Positions 11,001 through 21,249 of a stretch of 64,000 nt of DNA are shown here, piece by piece (the stretch's first letter is position 1; each line of letters begins with the position of its first letter). This DNA comes from Pogonophryne albipinna (lineage: Eukaryota; Chordata; Actinopteri; Perciformes; Artedidraconidae): the NCBI GenBank assembly GCA_028583405.1, contig CM053246.1, forward strand, positions 22,265,570 to 22,329,569, read 5' to 3'. The translations under genes were made by a program, and so were the position numbers. The notes under the pieces were generated by a model. It saw nothing but the letters and a program-made list of their open reading frames with translations. It had not been told where the DNA came from and did no database searches.

Positions 11001-13765
11001 TGAGAAGTGAATTGTGTGTCTCTGCAACATGTGAACATATGGTCTCCTGTAAAAGGGTGTAACCCTGCAGATCTGTTTAAATCTGCCAGATGACCATTAT
11101 TGTTAAAGGGATGCCTTTAAAGCCTTTCCCTTCTTTCTTTTTGTATATAAAAATGTTTGCATTGGCTCACAAATATTTGAAACTGGATCAAAAAAGTTGA
11201 CTGGTAGCTGTGTAGTGAGGATGCTGAAGATTAAGCCCAGTCTTGAAGTGCTCTGCTGGGGTCTGTTGAGAGGCAGCAGCTGGCCCAGGATGCAGATCGA
11301 TCAGAGGATGTATTGACAGAAATCTGTTCATCTCTCTTGTGTTTGGGGTGACATTAGGTTAAGACAGTCAAGGGGAGATGGCTGTTATCTTGAACAAGAG
11401 AAAAGAGACACAACAAAAGGGAGGGGTGGGTTTTTGTCTGTTGTGTTTGATAGGGGATTAACCAAATTGAAGTTTGCGGGCATGGTGTTATTGTGTTGTG
11501 GAGAGACCCTTTTTTAACATTCAGGTTTTAGTCTTATGTCTGGGTCGTGATAGTTGTCTGATTTCTAAATTAACAAGGCACTCTTCTACACCAATCGATA
11601 ATGAAACGAGTGGTGTGGTCTTTCAAACTGTTGCATTTCCCCTTTCTGAATCAACAGCTGTTGTTGCACACGACTCTGCTCTACATTTCTAATCCTGTCC
11701 CGATTGCATGAATGCGGTTGCATTTAATGATGTCAGTGTACAGAGGGCTTAGTCTTTCAGACAACTAATCCTGGCCGTTAACTGTGCTGAAAATGAATAA
11801 AGCACAACAAATAATATGGATATGTTTACGACAGATATTTTGGCTCTAAAAAAACAACAACAACCAATGTGTCATTTGTCCCCAAAATATTGCCTGTTCC
11901 AGCTTCCCCATGGTAAAGTCTGCTGCTTTAACTTTTATGTCATTGCATATTCAAAATCTTTTGGTTTTGGATGTTGATCAAACAAAACAAGACATTTGAA
12001 GATGTCCAATTGGCACTCGGATTAATGTTTCCCTATTGTTTCCCTATTTTCTGACAATCTAAATATCAGTTGATTGGCAAATTAAACTTTACCCACAAGT
12101 CTAAGCAAAACCAAGGTCAATTAGGAAGCAGGAAAGTTTAGGGGAAGCCCACAAACGTTTCTCTATCGGTAAACCACGCCTTTACCGGAAATGGATTACA
12201 ACAAATCTGTAAATTATAGTTACATCACAAGGCATGAGGTTTATTTTTGAGCAATCCTAAGTTGCTCAGTAACCCTTGAGGACATATGATTAATGTTGTA
12301 AGGCATGTGTCACTGCCTGAAAAGATGCAGGGGGTGATCACACCGTAGCTAAATCAGAAGAATGCACCTCAGCCTAAATGGTGATCTAAACGTGATGAGC
12401 TCATGTGAACAACGGCACATTGGACCAAAATGGACACAGTGTTGCGGAAATAAAAAGGGAGCAAACAAGAAACAGCCTTAGGGCCTTTCCAGGTCTGATG
12501 TTTGAGGCTAAAGTAGTCCAGATCTCGAGGGTACAAGTGACTGAACCTTTACTTAAGATCATTGTCTGGCCCCTCACCCATCTCATTCCTTCAACCCCAT
12601 GCATGAAGACAAAACAGACTCATCCTAAAGACATACAAGGAGGAGGAGGGGATTTTTTGGATATCTCTCTGCCCATACCACACCCAAGGTCACATATCCG
12701 CCTGCCTCCACCTTCAACTAAACTATCTTTAATACTGCTATTACAGCTGTGTCTTTGAGGTATCTGCAGCTGCATTGGAAGGCCAAATAGAAATAGCATA
12801 GATGGTGAGCGATCCCCCTGTGACATATGTCCCCTGGGCTGAAAGACCTTGTGGCCTCCGTATGTAGGACTCATTCCTAGTCCTCTTCGGGGTCAGCTGG
12901 CCACTGTCACATGACTTGAGTAGGATTGATTTTCTTTTACAACAGTGATGACAGCTTGAGTGGAGGCCTGCTAATCCATTAAGATCCAGAATTTCAGGAA
13001 TGCTGGTATTTTGGCCATTTTAGACACAATTCGCTCATGGTGAGTTGGTCTGTTTTTGTAGTTATGTATCGGAAGGCGTGGTTGCGTGATGGAAAATATT
13101 TTGGTTCCTGCTCTCTGACCTCTCTTGAGCCCAATTGTCCCTGACCGGAGAGTCATGATAGGCTGCCGTCACAATAGGCAGACGAAGCCGCTGGTATGTG
13201 TTTTCAGACTGCTAAAATAAACATAACAGCAGCAGCTTGGACCTGTGTTAGCAAACAGAGGGGCATGAATGAGCGCCATGGAGGTGTGGGTTTTATGGTG
13301 GCCGAGTGGTGATGCTTTATTGTTTGGAGGCTTTGACATGTTTCCTGTGATGAGGTAATGGCCAATGCAGAAAACTATTCTCTTAAAATGGAACCCATTC
13401 CCTTTCAAGATGCTGTTGCAGCCTTATTAATGCAAGTTGATTGATAGGAAAAAACTGTTGACCCTCATATGTATTTTTTATTTTCATATAAAGCTTTCAT
13501 TGGATTTTGAGAGGGTGGATCAATGTAAACATTGGGCGTATTGTTGACCGCAGGACAATGTTATCTGTAGCAGGACTTTTCACTTTCCACAGCTCCATAT
13601 GTTTCCCACACTGTTGCCACACAACCAAATTCTGTCAACAGAGCAGTCGTAGTAAAAGCAAATACAATGTTTGTTTAGCAGCCCATAAAGTCAGCTATAA
13701 AGGTGGAAAACATGTCCGCAGTTGTGCCGTGCGCAGAGTTCTTCCTTATTTGTATATGATCTCAG
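8080..13765. other. Intergenic, no gene recognised
   Basis: About 5.7 kb without a recognisable exon or transposon. The segment 10050-10640 is G-rich and contains GTGTG runs, a CCAAT motif near 10063 and a donor-like GTGAGTAG after 10629, so an alternative first exon is possible but unsupported. A short perfect inverted repeat lies at 12167-12187. Other open frames here are short and look random. Confidence 0.4.
12167..12187. repeat. Short inverted repeat (7-bp stem, 7-base loop)
   Basis: CGGTAAA and TTTACCG flank a CCACGCC loop. It is an isolated hairpin in intergenic DNA with no nearby gene, possibly chance. Confidence 0.3.
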
Positions 13766-14340
13766 CAGTGCCCTGTAGCCTGTACTACGAATCCAGTTCA
13801 ACATACCCTGGATATGTTTGAGTTATCTGGCTTAACTAACCCTAAAGGCCCTGACACACAAAGCCGATTTTGGCCGTTGATAGATGTCTGGCCGTCGATG
13901 AGCGTCCTGTCGCCCTACTCAGATTGGTGTGTCCCGCACCGTCGTGTCTTTTCGGCCGTGCCGACACCTTCCGCCCCCGATTGAACATGGTGAATCGGTA
14001 GCGGAGGCTGTCGGCAAAATAAATCACTCTGATTGGCTGAGAAATTACAGCCAAAAGTTTTATTTACAAGTATTAAAAGTAAGCATAGTACACCAAACCA
14101 AGTGAGACCTGTCTGTCCGCCGCATCTACGCACACACAGACACTGTACCACACGCACCTAGACACTGTACCACACGCTCCTAAAGCATATAATATATATC
14201 AGGATACAGCCGTTGTGTATTTTATTATGTGAAGCACTAAATGGTTTTAGAAAAATATCGACTCTTTGTTTGTAGATATCTACTAAACTAAAGCATACAA
14301 ATAAAGAAAGTAATGTAGGCCTGCTATACTGAGTGATATA

Positions 14341-15941
14341 CAGTGGGGCAAAAAAGTATTTAGTCAGCCACCAATTGTGCAAGTTATCCCACTTAAAAAG
14401 ATGAGAGGCCTGTACATTTCATCCTAGGTATACCTCAACTATGAGAGACAAAATGAGAAAAAAAAAATCCAGAAAATCACTGTCTGATTTTTAAAGAATT
14501 TATTTGCAAATTATGGTGGAAAATAAGTATTTGGTCAATAACAAGTTAATCTCAATACTTTGTTATATACCCTTTGTTGGCAATGACAGAGGTCAAACGT
14601 TTTCTGTAAGTCTTCACAAGGTTTTCACACACTGTTGCTGGTATTTTGGCCCATTCCTCCATGCAGATCTCCTCTAGAGCAGTGATGTTTTGGGGCTGTC
14701 GCTGGGCAACACAGACTTTCAACTCCCTCCAAAGATTTTCTATGGGGTTGAGATCTGGAGACTGGCTAGGCCACTCCAGGACCTTGAAATGCTTCTTACG
14801 AAGCCACTCCTTCGTTGCCCGGGCGGTGTGTTTGGGATCATTGTCATGCTGAAAGACCCAGCCACGTTTCATCTTCAATGCCCTTGCTGATGGAAGGAGG
14901 TTGTCACTCAAAATCTCACGATACATGGCCCCATTCATTCTTTCCTTTACACGGATCAGTCGTCCTGGTCCCTTTACAGAAAAACAGCCACAAAGCATGA
15001 TGTTTCCACCCCCATGTTTCACAGTAGGTATGGTGTTCTTTGGATGCAACTCAGCATTCTTTCTCCTCCAAACACGTCTAGTTGAGTTTTTACCAAAAAG
15101 TTCTATTTTGGTTTCATCTGACCATATGACATTCTCCCAATCCTCTTCTGGATCATCTAAATGCTCTCTAGCAAACTTCAGACGGGCCTGGACATGTACT
15201 GGCTTAAGCAGGGGGACACGTCTGGCACTGCAGGATTTGAGTCCCTGGCGGCGTAGTGTGTTACTGATGGTAGCCATTGTTACTTTGGTCCCAGCTCTCT
15301 GCAGGTCATTGACTAGGTCCCCCCCATGTGGTTCTGGGATTTTTGCTCACCGTTCTTGTGATCATTTTGACCCCACGGGGTGAGATCTTGTGTGGAGCCC
15401 CAGATCGAGGGAGATTATCAGTGGTCTTGTATGTCTTCCATTTTCTAATAATTGCTCCCACAGTTGATTTCTTCACACCAAGCTGCTTACCTATTGCAGA
15501 TTCAGTCTTCCCAGCCTGGTGCAGGTCTACAATTTTGTTTCTGGTGTCCTTTGACAGCTCTTTGGTCTTGGCCATAGTGGAGTTTGGAGTGTGACTGTTT
15601 GAGGTTGTGGACAGGTGTCTTTTATACTGATAACGAGTTCAAACAGGTGCCATTAATACAGTTAACAAGTGGAGGACAGAGGAGGCTCTTAAAGAAGAAG
15701 TTACAGGTCTGTGAGAGCCAGAAATCTTGTTTGTTTGTAGGTGACCAAATACTTATTTTACCGAGGAATTTACCAATTAATTCATTAAAAATCCTACAAT
15801 GTGATTTCCTGGATTCTTTCCACCCATTCTGTCTATCATAGTTGAGGTGTACCTAGGATGAAAATTACAGGCCTCTCTCATCTTTTTAAGTGGGAGAACT
15901 TGCACAATTGGTGGCTGACTAAATACTTTTTTGCCCCACTG
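14341..15941 (-). mobile_element. Tc1-like transposon, near-complete
   Basis: Terminal inverted repeats of roughly 110 bp begin with CAGTGGGGCAAAAAAGTATT on both ends (14341-14450 and 15833-15941) and are flanked by TA at 14339-14340 and 15942-15943. This is the Tc1/mariner target preference. The 1.6-kb length and a single transposase gene on the minus strand fit the Tc1 family. The two repeats differ by only a few bases, so the copy is fairly young. It inserted into a Harbinger-like element. Confidence 0.93.
14552..15575 (-). pseudogene. Tc1 transposase (DD34E), one-base frameshift
   Basis: The start at 15575 ([20 protein letters not shown]) opens the N-terminal helix-turn-helix half, about 85 residues including [18 protein letters not shown]. 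The DDE half is in another frame down to the TAA at 14552. It has the first Asp in IWSDETK, the second in HDNDPKHTA, and the Glu in [13 protein letters not shown], with the 34-residue spacing of Tc1. The two halves join in a run of seven C on the plus strand (15319-15325). One base fewer there would restore the usual [11 protein letters not shown] reading. No other break was seen. The protein normally cuts and pastes the element by binding its inverted repeats. It is probably inactive as given, unless the run length is a sequencing error. Confidence 0.88.
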
Positions 15942-16000
15942 TATATTTTACACACTGCTCTGCTTTCTGCACAGACCTCACCGCTGTTCTCACTGGAAAC

Positions 16001-16305
16001 TAGGGCTGCTCAATTAATCATATTTTAATCGCAATTACGATTTTGGCTTGCAACAATTATGAAAACAACATCGAAATAAAACGATTATTTATTTTAATTA
16101 ATTTTGTATTTATTAACCTTTGTATTGGTTTTTCAGTTGAATTATAGTTCAGGGTAATCAACTGTTAAAAACATACTGTTCAATTTTTTTTTTCAATAAA
16201 TGGATGTTTTGAAAGTAAATGGATAATCGTTTTTTAATAATCGTGATATCAATTATTGACCCAAATAATCGAGATTATGATTTTTGCCATAATCGAGCAG
16301 CCCTA
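16001..16305. mobile_element. hAT-type MITE, copy 1
   Basis: The element starts TAGGGCTGCTCAATTAATC and ends GATAATCGAGCAGCCCTA-like sequence (inverted repeat about 11 bp plus a degenerate extension). It is flanked by a perfect 8-bp duplication CTGGAAAC at 15993-16000 and 16306-16313, as expected for hAT. It has no coding content. A second copy of the same family lies at 50007-50329. Confidence 0.85.
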
Positions 16306-16313
16306 CTGGAAAC

Positions 16314-17390
16314 ATCGCATCGCGATGAAAGCCGTTAATAAAATAATATCCAGGGGATGCATGCAGAGCTGTCATTGGCTGAGATAAGTCCGGCCGTGCG
16401 CCACGACTCTTTTAAACATCTCTGTTGCCGGAAATACATCCGCGGAGGATCCGCGGACTGGCCCGGAGGACCCATCAGTGTATCCTCAATTATAGCTCCT
16501 CCAGAGAGCCTCCTCGGTCCTCGAAGTGCATTTAGAGAAATTAGATGTCCTTCAACATGGCGCGCTGAAATCCATTTCCGGGTCACTACCGGAGGACCGA
16601 GGAGTCGAGGAGGGGAAATTAGTGAAATGAGAAAGGGCCCTAGAGTGACGGTGAACCTGCGACCTGTAACCTTTAACCATAGACTGTATATATAAGCCTT
16701 TAACCTATGAACCTGTATTTGTATGCTACCAAAGGAGCTATTAAACCTAAGAACTTGAAGCCTGTTTCCGACTCCTATTGTGGCAGGTTACAATATAATC
16801 TCGGATTATAATTACTGATGCATGGAATGTGGTAGCAGCAGTACTTTAAAGTTGTCAGCCACAATGCTTAAATAGTTTCATTCTGCTTCAGAGAGCTGAA
16901 GTTTGTATATATCACGCAGTCTGTCTTCCGGTTGCCTCTTTTGAATGACGAATACACGCTACTGCTGATAAGGACAGTTATTGCCACTCACGCATGAGCA
17001 GTGCGTACGTGCTACTTGGCCGTCGGCTGAAGTCTTTGCGGTGTGTTTACATATAGTCTTTATACACTGAACAAAAATATAAATGCAACACTTTTGTTTT
17101 TGCACTGTCAATGAATCAAAGTAAATATAGAAGTGGTCATGAACACATCTGTCCATCAGACAGAGTGCTGCTGTGCCTCCTGTCATCATTGATGGACGTC
17201 TCTTTAAAATGACCGCCCAGAGGAGAGGAGTTCTCATTTCTCTAACCGCCTGCTGCTTCCCCTCCTCTCTCCTCGGTTCCCCTCCTCGGCTCCTCGGCTC
17301 ACATCCCCTGTGGGCGGGACTAAGTCTCGAGGATAGGAGTCGGGGAGTCAAGGAGGGGAAATGTAAGAATTGAGAAGCCTCTACAGTCTA
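16314..17390. repeat. GC-rich repeated blocks and Tc1/mariner terminal fragment
   Basis: Two related blocks carry variants of GGAGTCGAGGAGGGGAAAT: one at 16600-16619 and one near 17338-17362. CCTCCTCGGTCC-like reverse copies lie at 16508-16524 and 17263-17300. These look like pieces of a GC-rich MITE family. At about 17063-17100 the sequence CTGAACAAAAATATAAATGC followed by AACACTTTTG matches a common fish Tc1/mariner terminus, with no partner end seen. The open frames here are not convincing genes. Confidence 0.4.
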
Positions 17391-17720
17391 TGGTTCCAGT
17401 GCGACTTTTTGGCCAAGACGCAGGAGACGTGAGGCGACACAACAGTCGGGTCCGTCGGGACGTGTTCTTTGGTGTCAGTTTGGTGTGTCAGGGCCTTAAC
17501 AAATGCGATCTCGCTAAGCGGTCCTACGACGCTGGTCATCAACTCGGTAAATCAACCCAGGGTTTCTCCGTCCGGCTGAGAGCGCGTTCACGTGAAAGGG
17601 GCGGGGTTAGCAACATTTGACCAATCACAAACATGGACAAGCGTACTGACATCGCAGCGTCATACTTCCTGAATGAAAAGTAAACTATAATATTAGACAA
17701 TTATGAAGAAGTTAAACTTT

Positions 17721-19837
17721 TTTTTTTTACTTTTTAGTTTAGTTTTTTATAAACGAACAGCCAGACAGACAGCACAATAGCAGTTGGCAGACAAGTAGGG
17801 TGACAACATTATGATTCAAGTCCGACAGGACAGAAAACAAAAAATAAATAAAACAAAACAAAGTACTGCGACAGGACAAAAAACAACAAAATCAAGATCT
17901 AAAGGCTCTGAGTCTAAGTCCATTATTAATAACATAATGAAAGAGTAGAAATCATCAAACACTGTGTATAAATGGAACATAGCACTTGTTGGTCAGTCAG
18001 CCGCCCACTAATCACAGTTTAACACCGCAGGTCCACCACCCTATTGTACAGAGAGATCCGGCATGTCCAGCTCCCGTATACCTGTATAAAGGGGTTCCAC
18101 ATCTTGTGTAATTTCCCCAGGGTGCCCCTCAGTATGCACCTTATTTTCTCGAGTTTGGCTGAATTTAGGACTTCTTTTAACCACAAGGTGTGTGTGAAGG
18201 GGATATTGGAGATTTCCACACGAGCAATATCAGGCGTCTGGCTAGTAAAGTAACAAAGGCTATGTAGGCTGTCTCCAGAGAAGAGAGTGGCCATGTGGGT
18301 GGGGTTACACCAAACAGTGCGGTCATAGCATTAGGAGCAATCGGTTTTCCAGTGATTTCTGACAGTGATCTAAAGATTTCAGTCCAATAAGAGTGTAAGA
18401 CCGTACAAGACCAGAACATGTGTGCATGACTCGCCAGTGCTTGGCTACATCTGTCACAAGTTGGGTCCACCTCCTTATATATTTTAGAGAGCCTGAGCTT
18501 AGTAAAGTGTGTGCAATGCACTACTTTGCACTGAATCAGTCCATGTCTAGCACAAATAGAAGATTTATGTACATTAGCAAGGGCTTTTTCCCAAAGTTCT
18601 TCTGAAATCTCCTACCCAAGATCTATTTCCCAAAGAGATTTAATGGAGTTCAGGGTAACCAAACGAAGAGAATAAATCTGAGCGTAAATACACGTCATCA
18701 TTCCCTTCAGAGTAGGTAACGGCCTAAGGAGTGTGTCTAGAGGCGAATCAGCTGGGTGATTAGGAAACTGAGGAAATCTATTATTAACAAAACTGTGAAT
18801 CTGTAGATACCTGAAGAAATGTTGGCTAGGTAGTGCAAATGTATCAGATAGCTGTTGGAAAGAAGCAAATGTGTTGTGAATATAAAGGTCTTTGAATGTT
18901 TTAATGCCTTGGTTAGACCAAATAGTAAATGCGCCATCTACTAAGGATGGAGGAAAAACATGGTTTGCAGTTAAAGGGGCTAATGTAGAGTATGTTTGGA
19001 GATCAAAGAAACGTCTGAACTTATTCCAAATTTTCAAGGATCCTTTGACAATTACATTTTTAGTGTAAGCGGAGGAGGGGGTCTTAATGGGAGAGTGAGC
19101 CAATGCCGAAAGAGATACTGGAACTACAGGAAGCAGCCTCCATTTCAAGCCAAACAGGCAGAGAGTGCTGTGAGTCAGACTGCAGCCAGGACTGTATTAT
19201 TCTCAGATTTGTAGCCCAATAATAGAACTTCAAATTCGGCAGAGCAAGTCCACCCCGCGACTTTGGTCTCTGTAAAAATTGCTTGCGTATCCTTGGGGTT
19301 TTCTTGTTCCAAATAAAGTTAGAAATAATAGTGTCAGTTTTACGAAAAAAAGTTTGAGGGAGGAAAATGGGCACACATTGAAATAAATATAGAAATTTGG
19401 GGAGTATATTCATCTTTATAGAATTAATTCGGGCAACCAGAGACAGATTTTACACTGACCAGCGGTCGAAGTCTTCCTGTACGCGGGACAAAAGGGGGGC
19501 AAAATTAGCTTTATAAAGATCTTTAAATGTATCGGTCACCTGGATCCCGAGGTAAGTGAAGCTGTGTAGTGCAGTTTTAAATGGTAGACTATGTAGAGGG
19601 AACTCACGCACCGCTCTATTTAAAGGGAACAATTCGCTTTTACTTAAATTTAGTTTATAACCGGATACAGCACCAAATGAGCTAAGGATAGAGAGAGCTG
19701 CAGGGACAGACACAGATAAATTAGAGACAAAGAAGAAGGTCATCCGCATAAAGAGAAGCTCTCTGTTCTACCCCATTTCTGAAAATACCTCTAATGCGGG
19801 AGTCACAACGAAGAGCGATGGAGAGGGGCTGAAGTTT
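17721..19837 (-). mobile_element. 5'-truncated L1-clade LINE with target-site duplication
   Basis: The minus strand carries the 3' part of an L1 ORF2, from just upstream of the LYADD box to the C-terminus, then a 3' UTR and an A-tail (T run at about 17717-17727 on the plus strand). A 15-bp direct repeat AAGAAGTTAAACTTT flanks it at 17706-17720 and 19838-19852. This is the mark of target-primed reverse transcription. Overlap of the repeat with the T run makes the exact 3' end uncertain by a few bases. It landed inside the outer element at 13766-20463. Confidence 0.85.
18020..19835 (-). pseudogene. L1 ORF2 C-terminal fragment, several frameshifts
   Basis: Reading from 19835 leftwards, L1 ORF2 motifs appear in changing frames. 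LYADD lies near 19750, followed at once by a frameshift before VSNLSVSVPAALSILSSFGA. YLGIQVTDTFKDLYKANFAP comes next, then NILPKFLYLFQCVPIFLPQ and FIWNKKTPRIRK near 19300-19410. A C-terminal zinc-knuckle-like segment CDRCSQALASHAHMFWSC is near 18460. The endonuclease and most of the reverse transcriptase are absent. Several frame changes and stops show it is a dead copy. Confidence 0.8.
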
Positions 19838-20463
19838 AAGAAGTTAAACTTTAAACATCCATGACTTAAACACTTTATCCAGGATAAAAGCAACATAGTT
19901 GTACCTGCAAGGTGAATACAGAACAGCTGGTAAAAAAAAAAGCGTTTGAATTTGTACATTAACAGTTTTATGATGTCACTGGCACCCCATCTAAAACACG
20001 AGTGGATCTGACTTTAATTACATTTGACTCGAGTGTTTCGTCAACTTAATGTGTTTTAAATAATACTTCTGCATACAGTATGTGACACTGTAAGTGTTTC
20101 ATGGCCAGATACGGCTCAAGAAGCTGACTCAGATAAGGAAATATATGATACATTATGATGTGATATGAATGATAATGGGACACATCGAGGTCTGCACTCA
20201 CAGTGTCGCGGACTGTAGTAGGCTACATAATGTTACTTTGATCCGGTTACTTATGTTGTGGCAGATATTTAAGTAAGCTTTCTTAACGCTAATGTTATAA
20301 TAGTCAGATTGCTCTGAAGATGGGAGGTGATATTTTATTAATTGCTACGGAGCAGGTTTGGTGTTCAGCACTAGTTACCATGGAGATCTACCGCGGTAAG
20401 AAGTGAACCAGCGTCGTAGGACCGGAAACCCAGAGTTATCCGGCTTCGTAGTACAGGGCACTG

Positions 20464-21134
20464 GTCTGTCACCATCACAATATTTACACAAAAGTATTTT
20501 ATGTCTCATAACCAAAACACACGAAACCTCCCCAAGAAGACCTGCTGCCAACATCACTCAGGTGTGAGTCTTCTGTGAACTAAAAGCTGTCAGCCACACA
20601 TTGGCGTGACTCTCGCAATTAGGGGAGTAATGCTGTCATTTTTTTCCGGTCATAAGGTATCTTCTCAAAAGAGTGTGTCTAGTTTTCCTAAAGTTAAAAA
20701 AAGGAAATCTTACCCTGATATTATGATTCTTGTCCTTATATCAGTTATGTCAATACATGTAATTGTCATTTCAACACATTCTAAGACATGTTAGTCAATA
20801 GTTGACAACAAACTATTTAGTTCCTAGTCATTTGATTCTCTGAAAATAGTGACATAATGAATCTGTTTTTGTCACATGAATTAGATGCATGCTACAAAGA
20901 GGCCTCGCCATTATAAAAACAAACTTTAGTTATCATAGTTGTACTAAATTAAAGCTGGAAGTAGATTGTCAAAATACCTAGTCAGCAACTACTTGTCTTT
21001 CCAAAGCATACATTTAGTTTTTGTCTTGTTGTATGTACCTTGTACTGAAGTTATCCCCTGTAACAGCCATAATTGATGCGTGCCTGTCTCATATAGAGTA
21101 CAGCAGCTAACCAGCCCCTCCTCTCTCCTCACAG
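20464..21134. other. Region just upstream of the acsbg2 start exon
   Basis: AT-rich sequence with no gene. It ends in a pyrimidine-rich tract and the acceptor ...CTCCTCACAG at 21134, so this is probably the last part of the first intron of acsbg2 rather than its promoter. Confidence 0.45.
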
Positions 21135-21157
21135 TGACAGTGTGTGAGCCCCCCGCC

Positions 21158-21249
21158 ATGTCTGAAGCCGTGACGGAGCCTCACAGAGCGGGCGGCTTCC
21201 TGGAGTCTGCCTGCGCAGCCTCCCTCGACGGCATTGTGGATACAGCAAA
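21158..21249 (+). CDS. acsbg2: acsbg2 coding exon 1
   Basis: Residues 1-30 plus two bases. The acceptor before the exon is at 21134, so 21135-21157 is either 5' UTR or coding if the upstream exon is used. Donor is GTACGT at 21250. Confidence 0.85.

Larger units (their letters stand above)
13846..17496. mobile_element. PIF/Harbinger-like non-autonomous element with nested insertions
   Basis: The termini AGGCCCTGACACAC (left) and GTGTGTCAGGGCCT (right) are near-perfect inverted repeats flanked by TAA at 13843-13845 and 17497-17499. A 3-bp TWA duplication is typical of PIF/Harbinger. No transposase of that family is present. Inside sit a Tc1 element (14341-15941), a hAT MITE (16001-16305), a Tc1/mariner terminal fragment near 17063 and GC-rich duplicated blocks. 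The original element was probably well under 2 kb. Confidence 0.65.
13766..20463. mobile_element. Outer inverted-repeat DNA transposon hosting nested insertions
   Basis: The left end reads CAGTGCCCTGTAGCCTGTAC followed by TACGAATCCAG. The reverse complement of the right end reads CAGTGCCCTGTACTACGAAG followed by CCGGATAACTC. These match over the first 11 bases and again over TGTACTACGAA. Inner flanks (CAACATACCCTGGATATG on the left, AACCCAGAGTTATCCGG on the right) fit one non-autonomous element. It has been interrupted by a Harbinger-like element at 13846-17496 and an L1 fragment at 17721-19837. Removing them leaves roughly 0.9 kb. No clear target duplication was seen at the outer ends, so the superfamily is uncertain. 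Confidence 0.6.

Noticed and set aside
14646..15594. Plus-strand open frames across the Tc1 element
   Set aside because: They are antisense shadows of the transposase on the minus strand, whose motifs and inverted repeats are clear.
16357..16695. 112-codon frame in GC-rich DNA
   Set aside because: It lies in repeated MITE-like blocks inside a transposon nest and matches no protein family I know.
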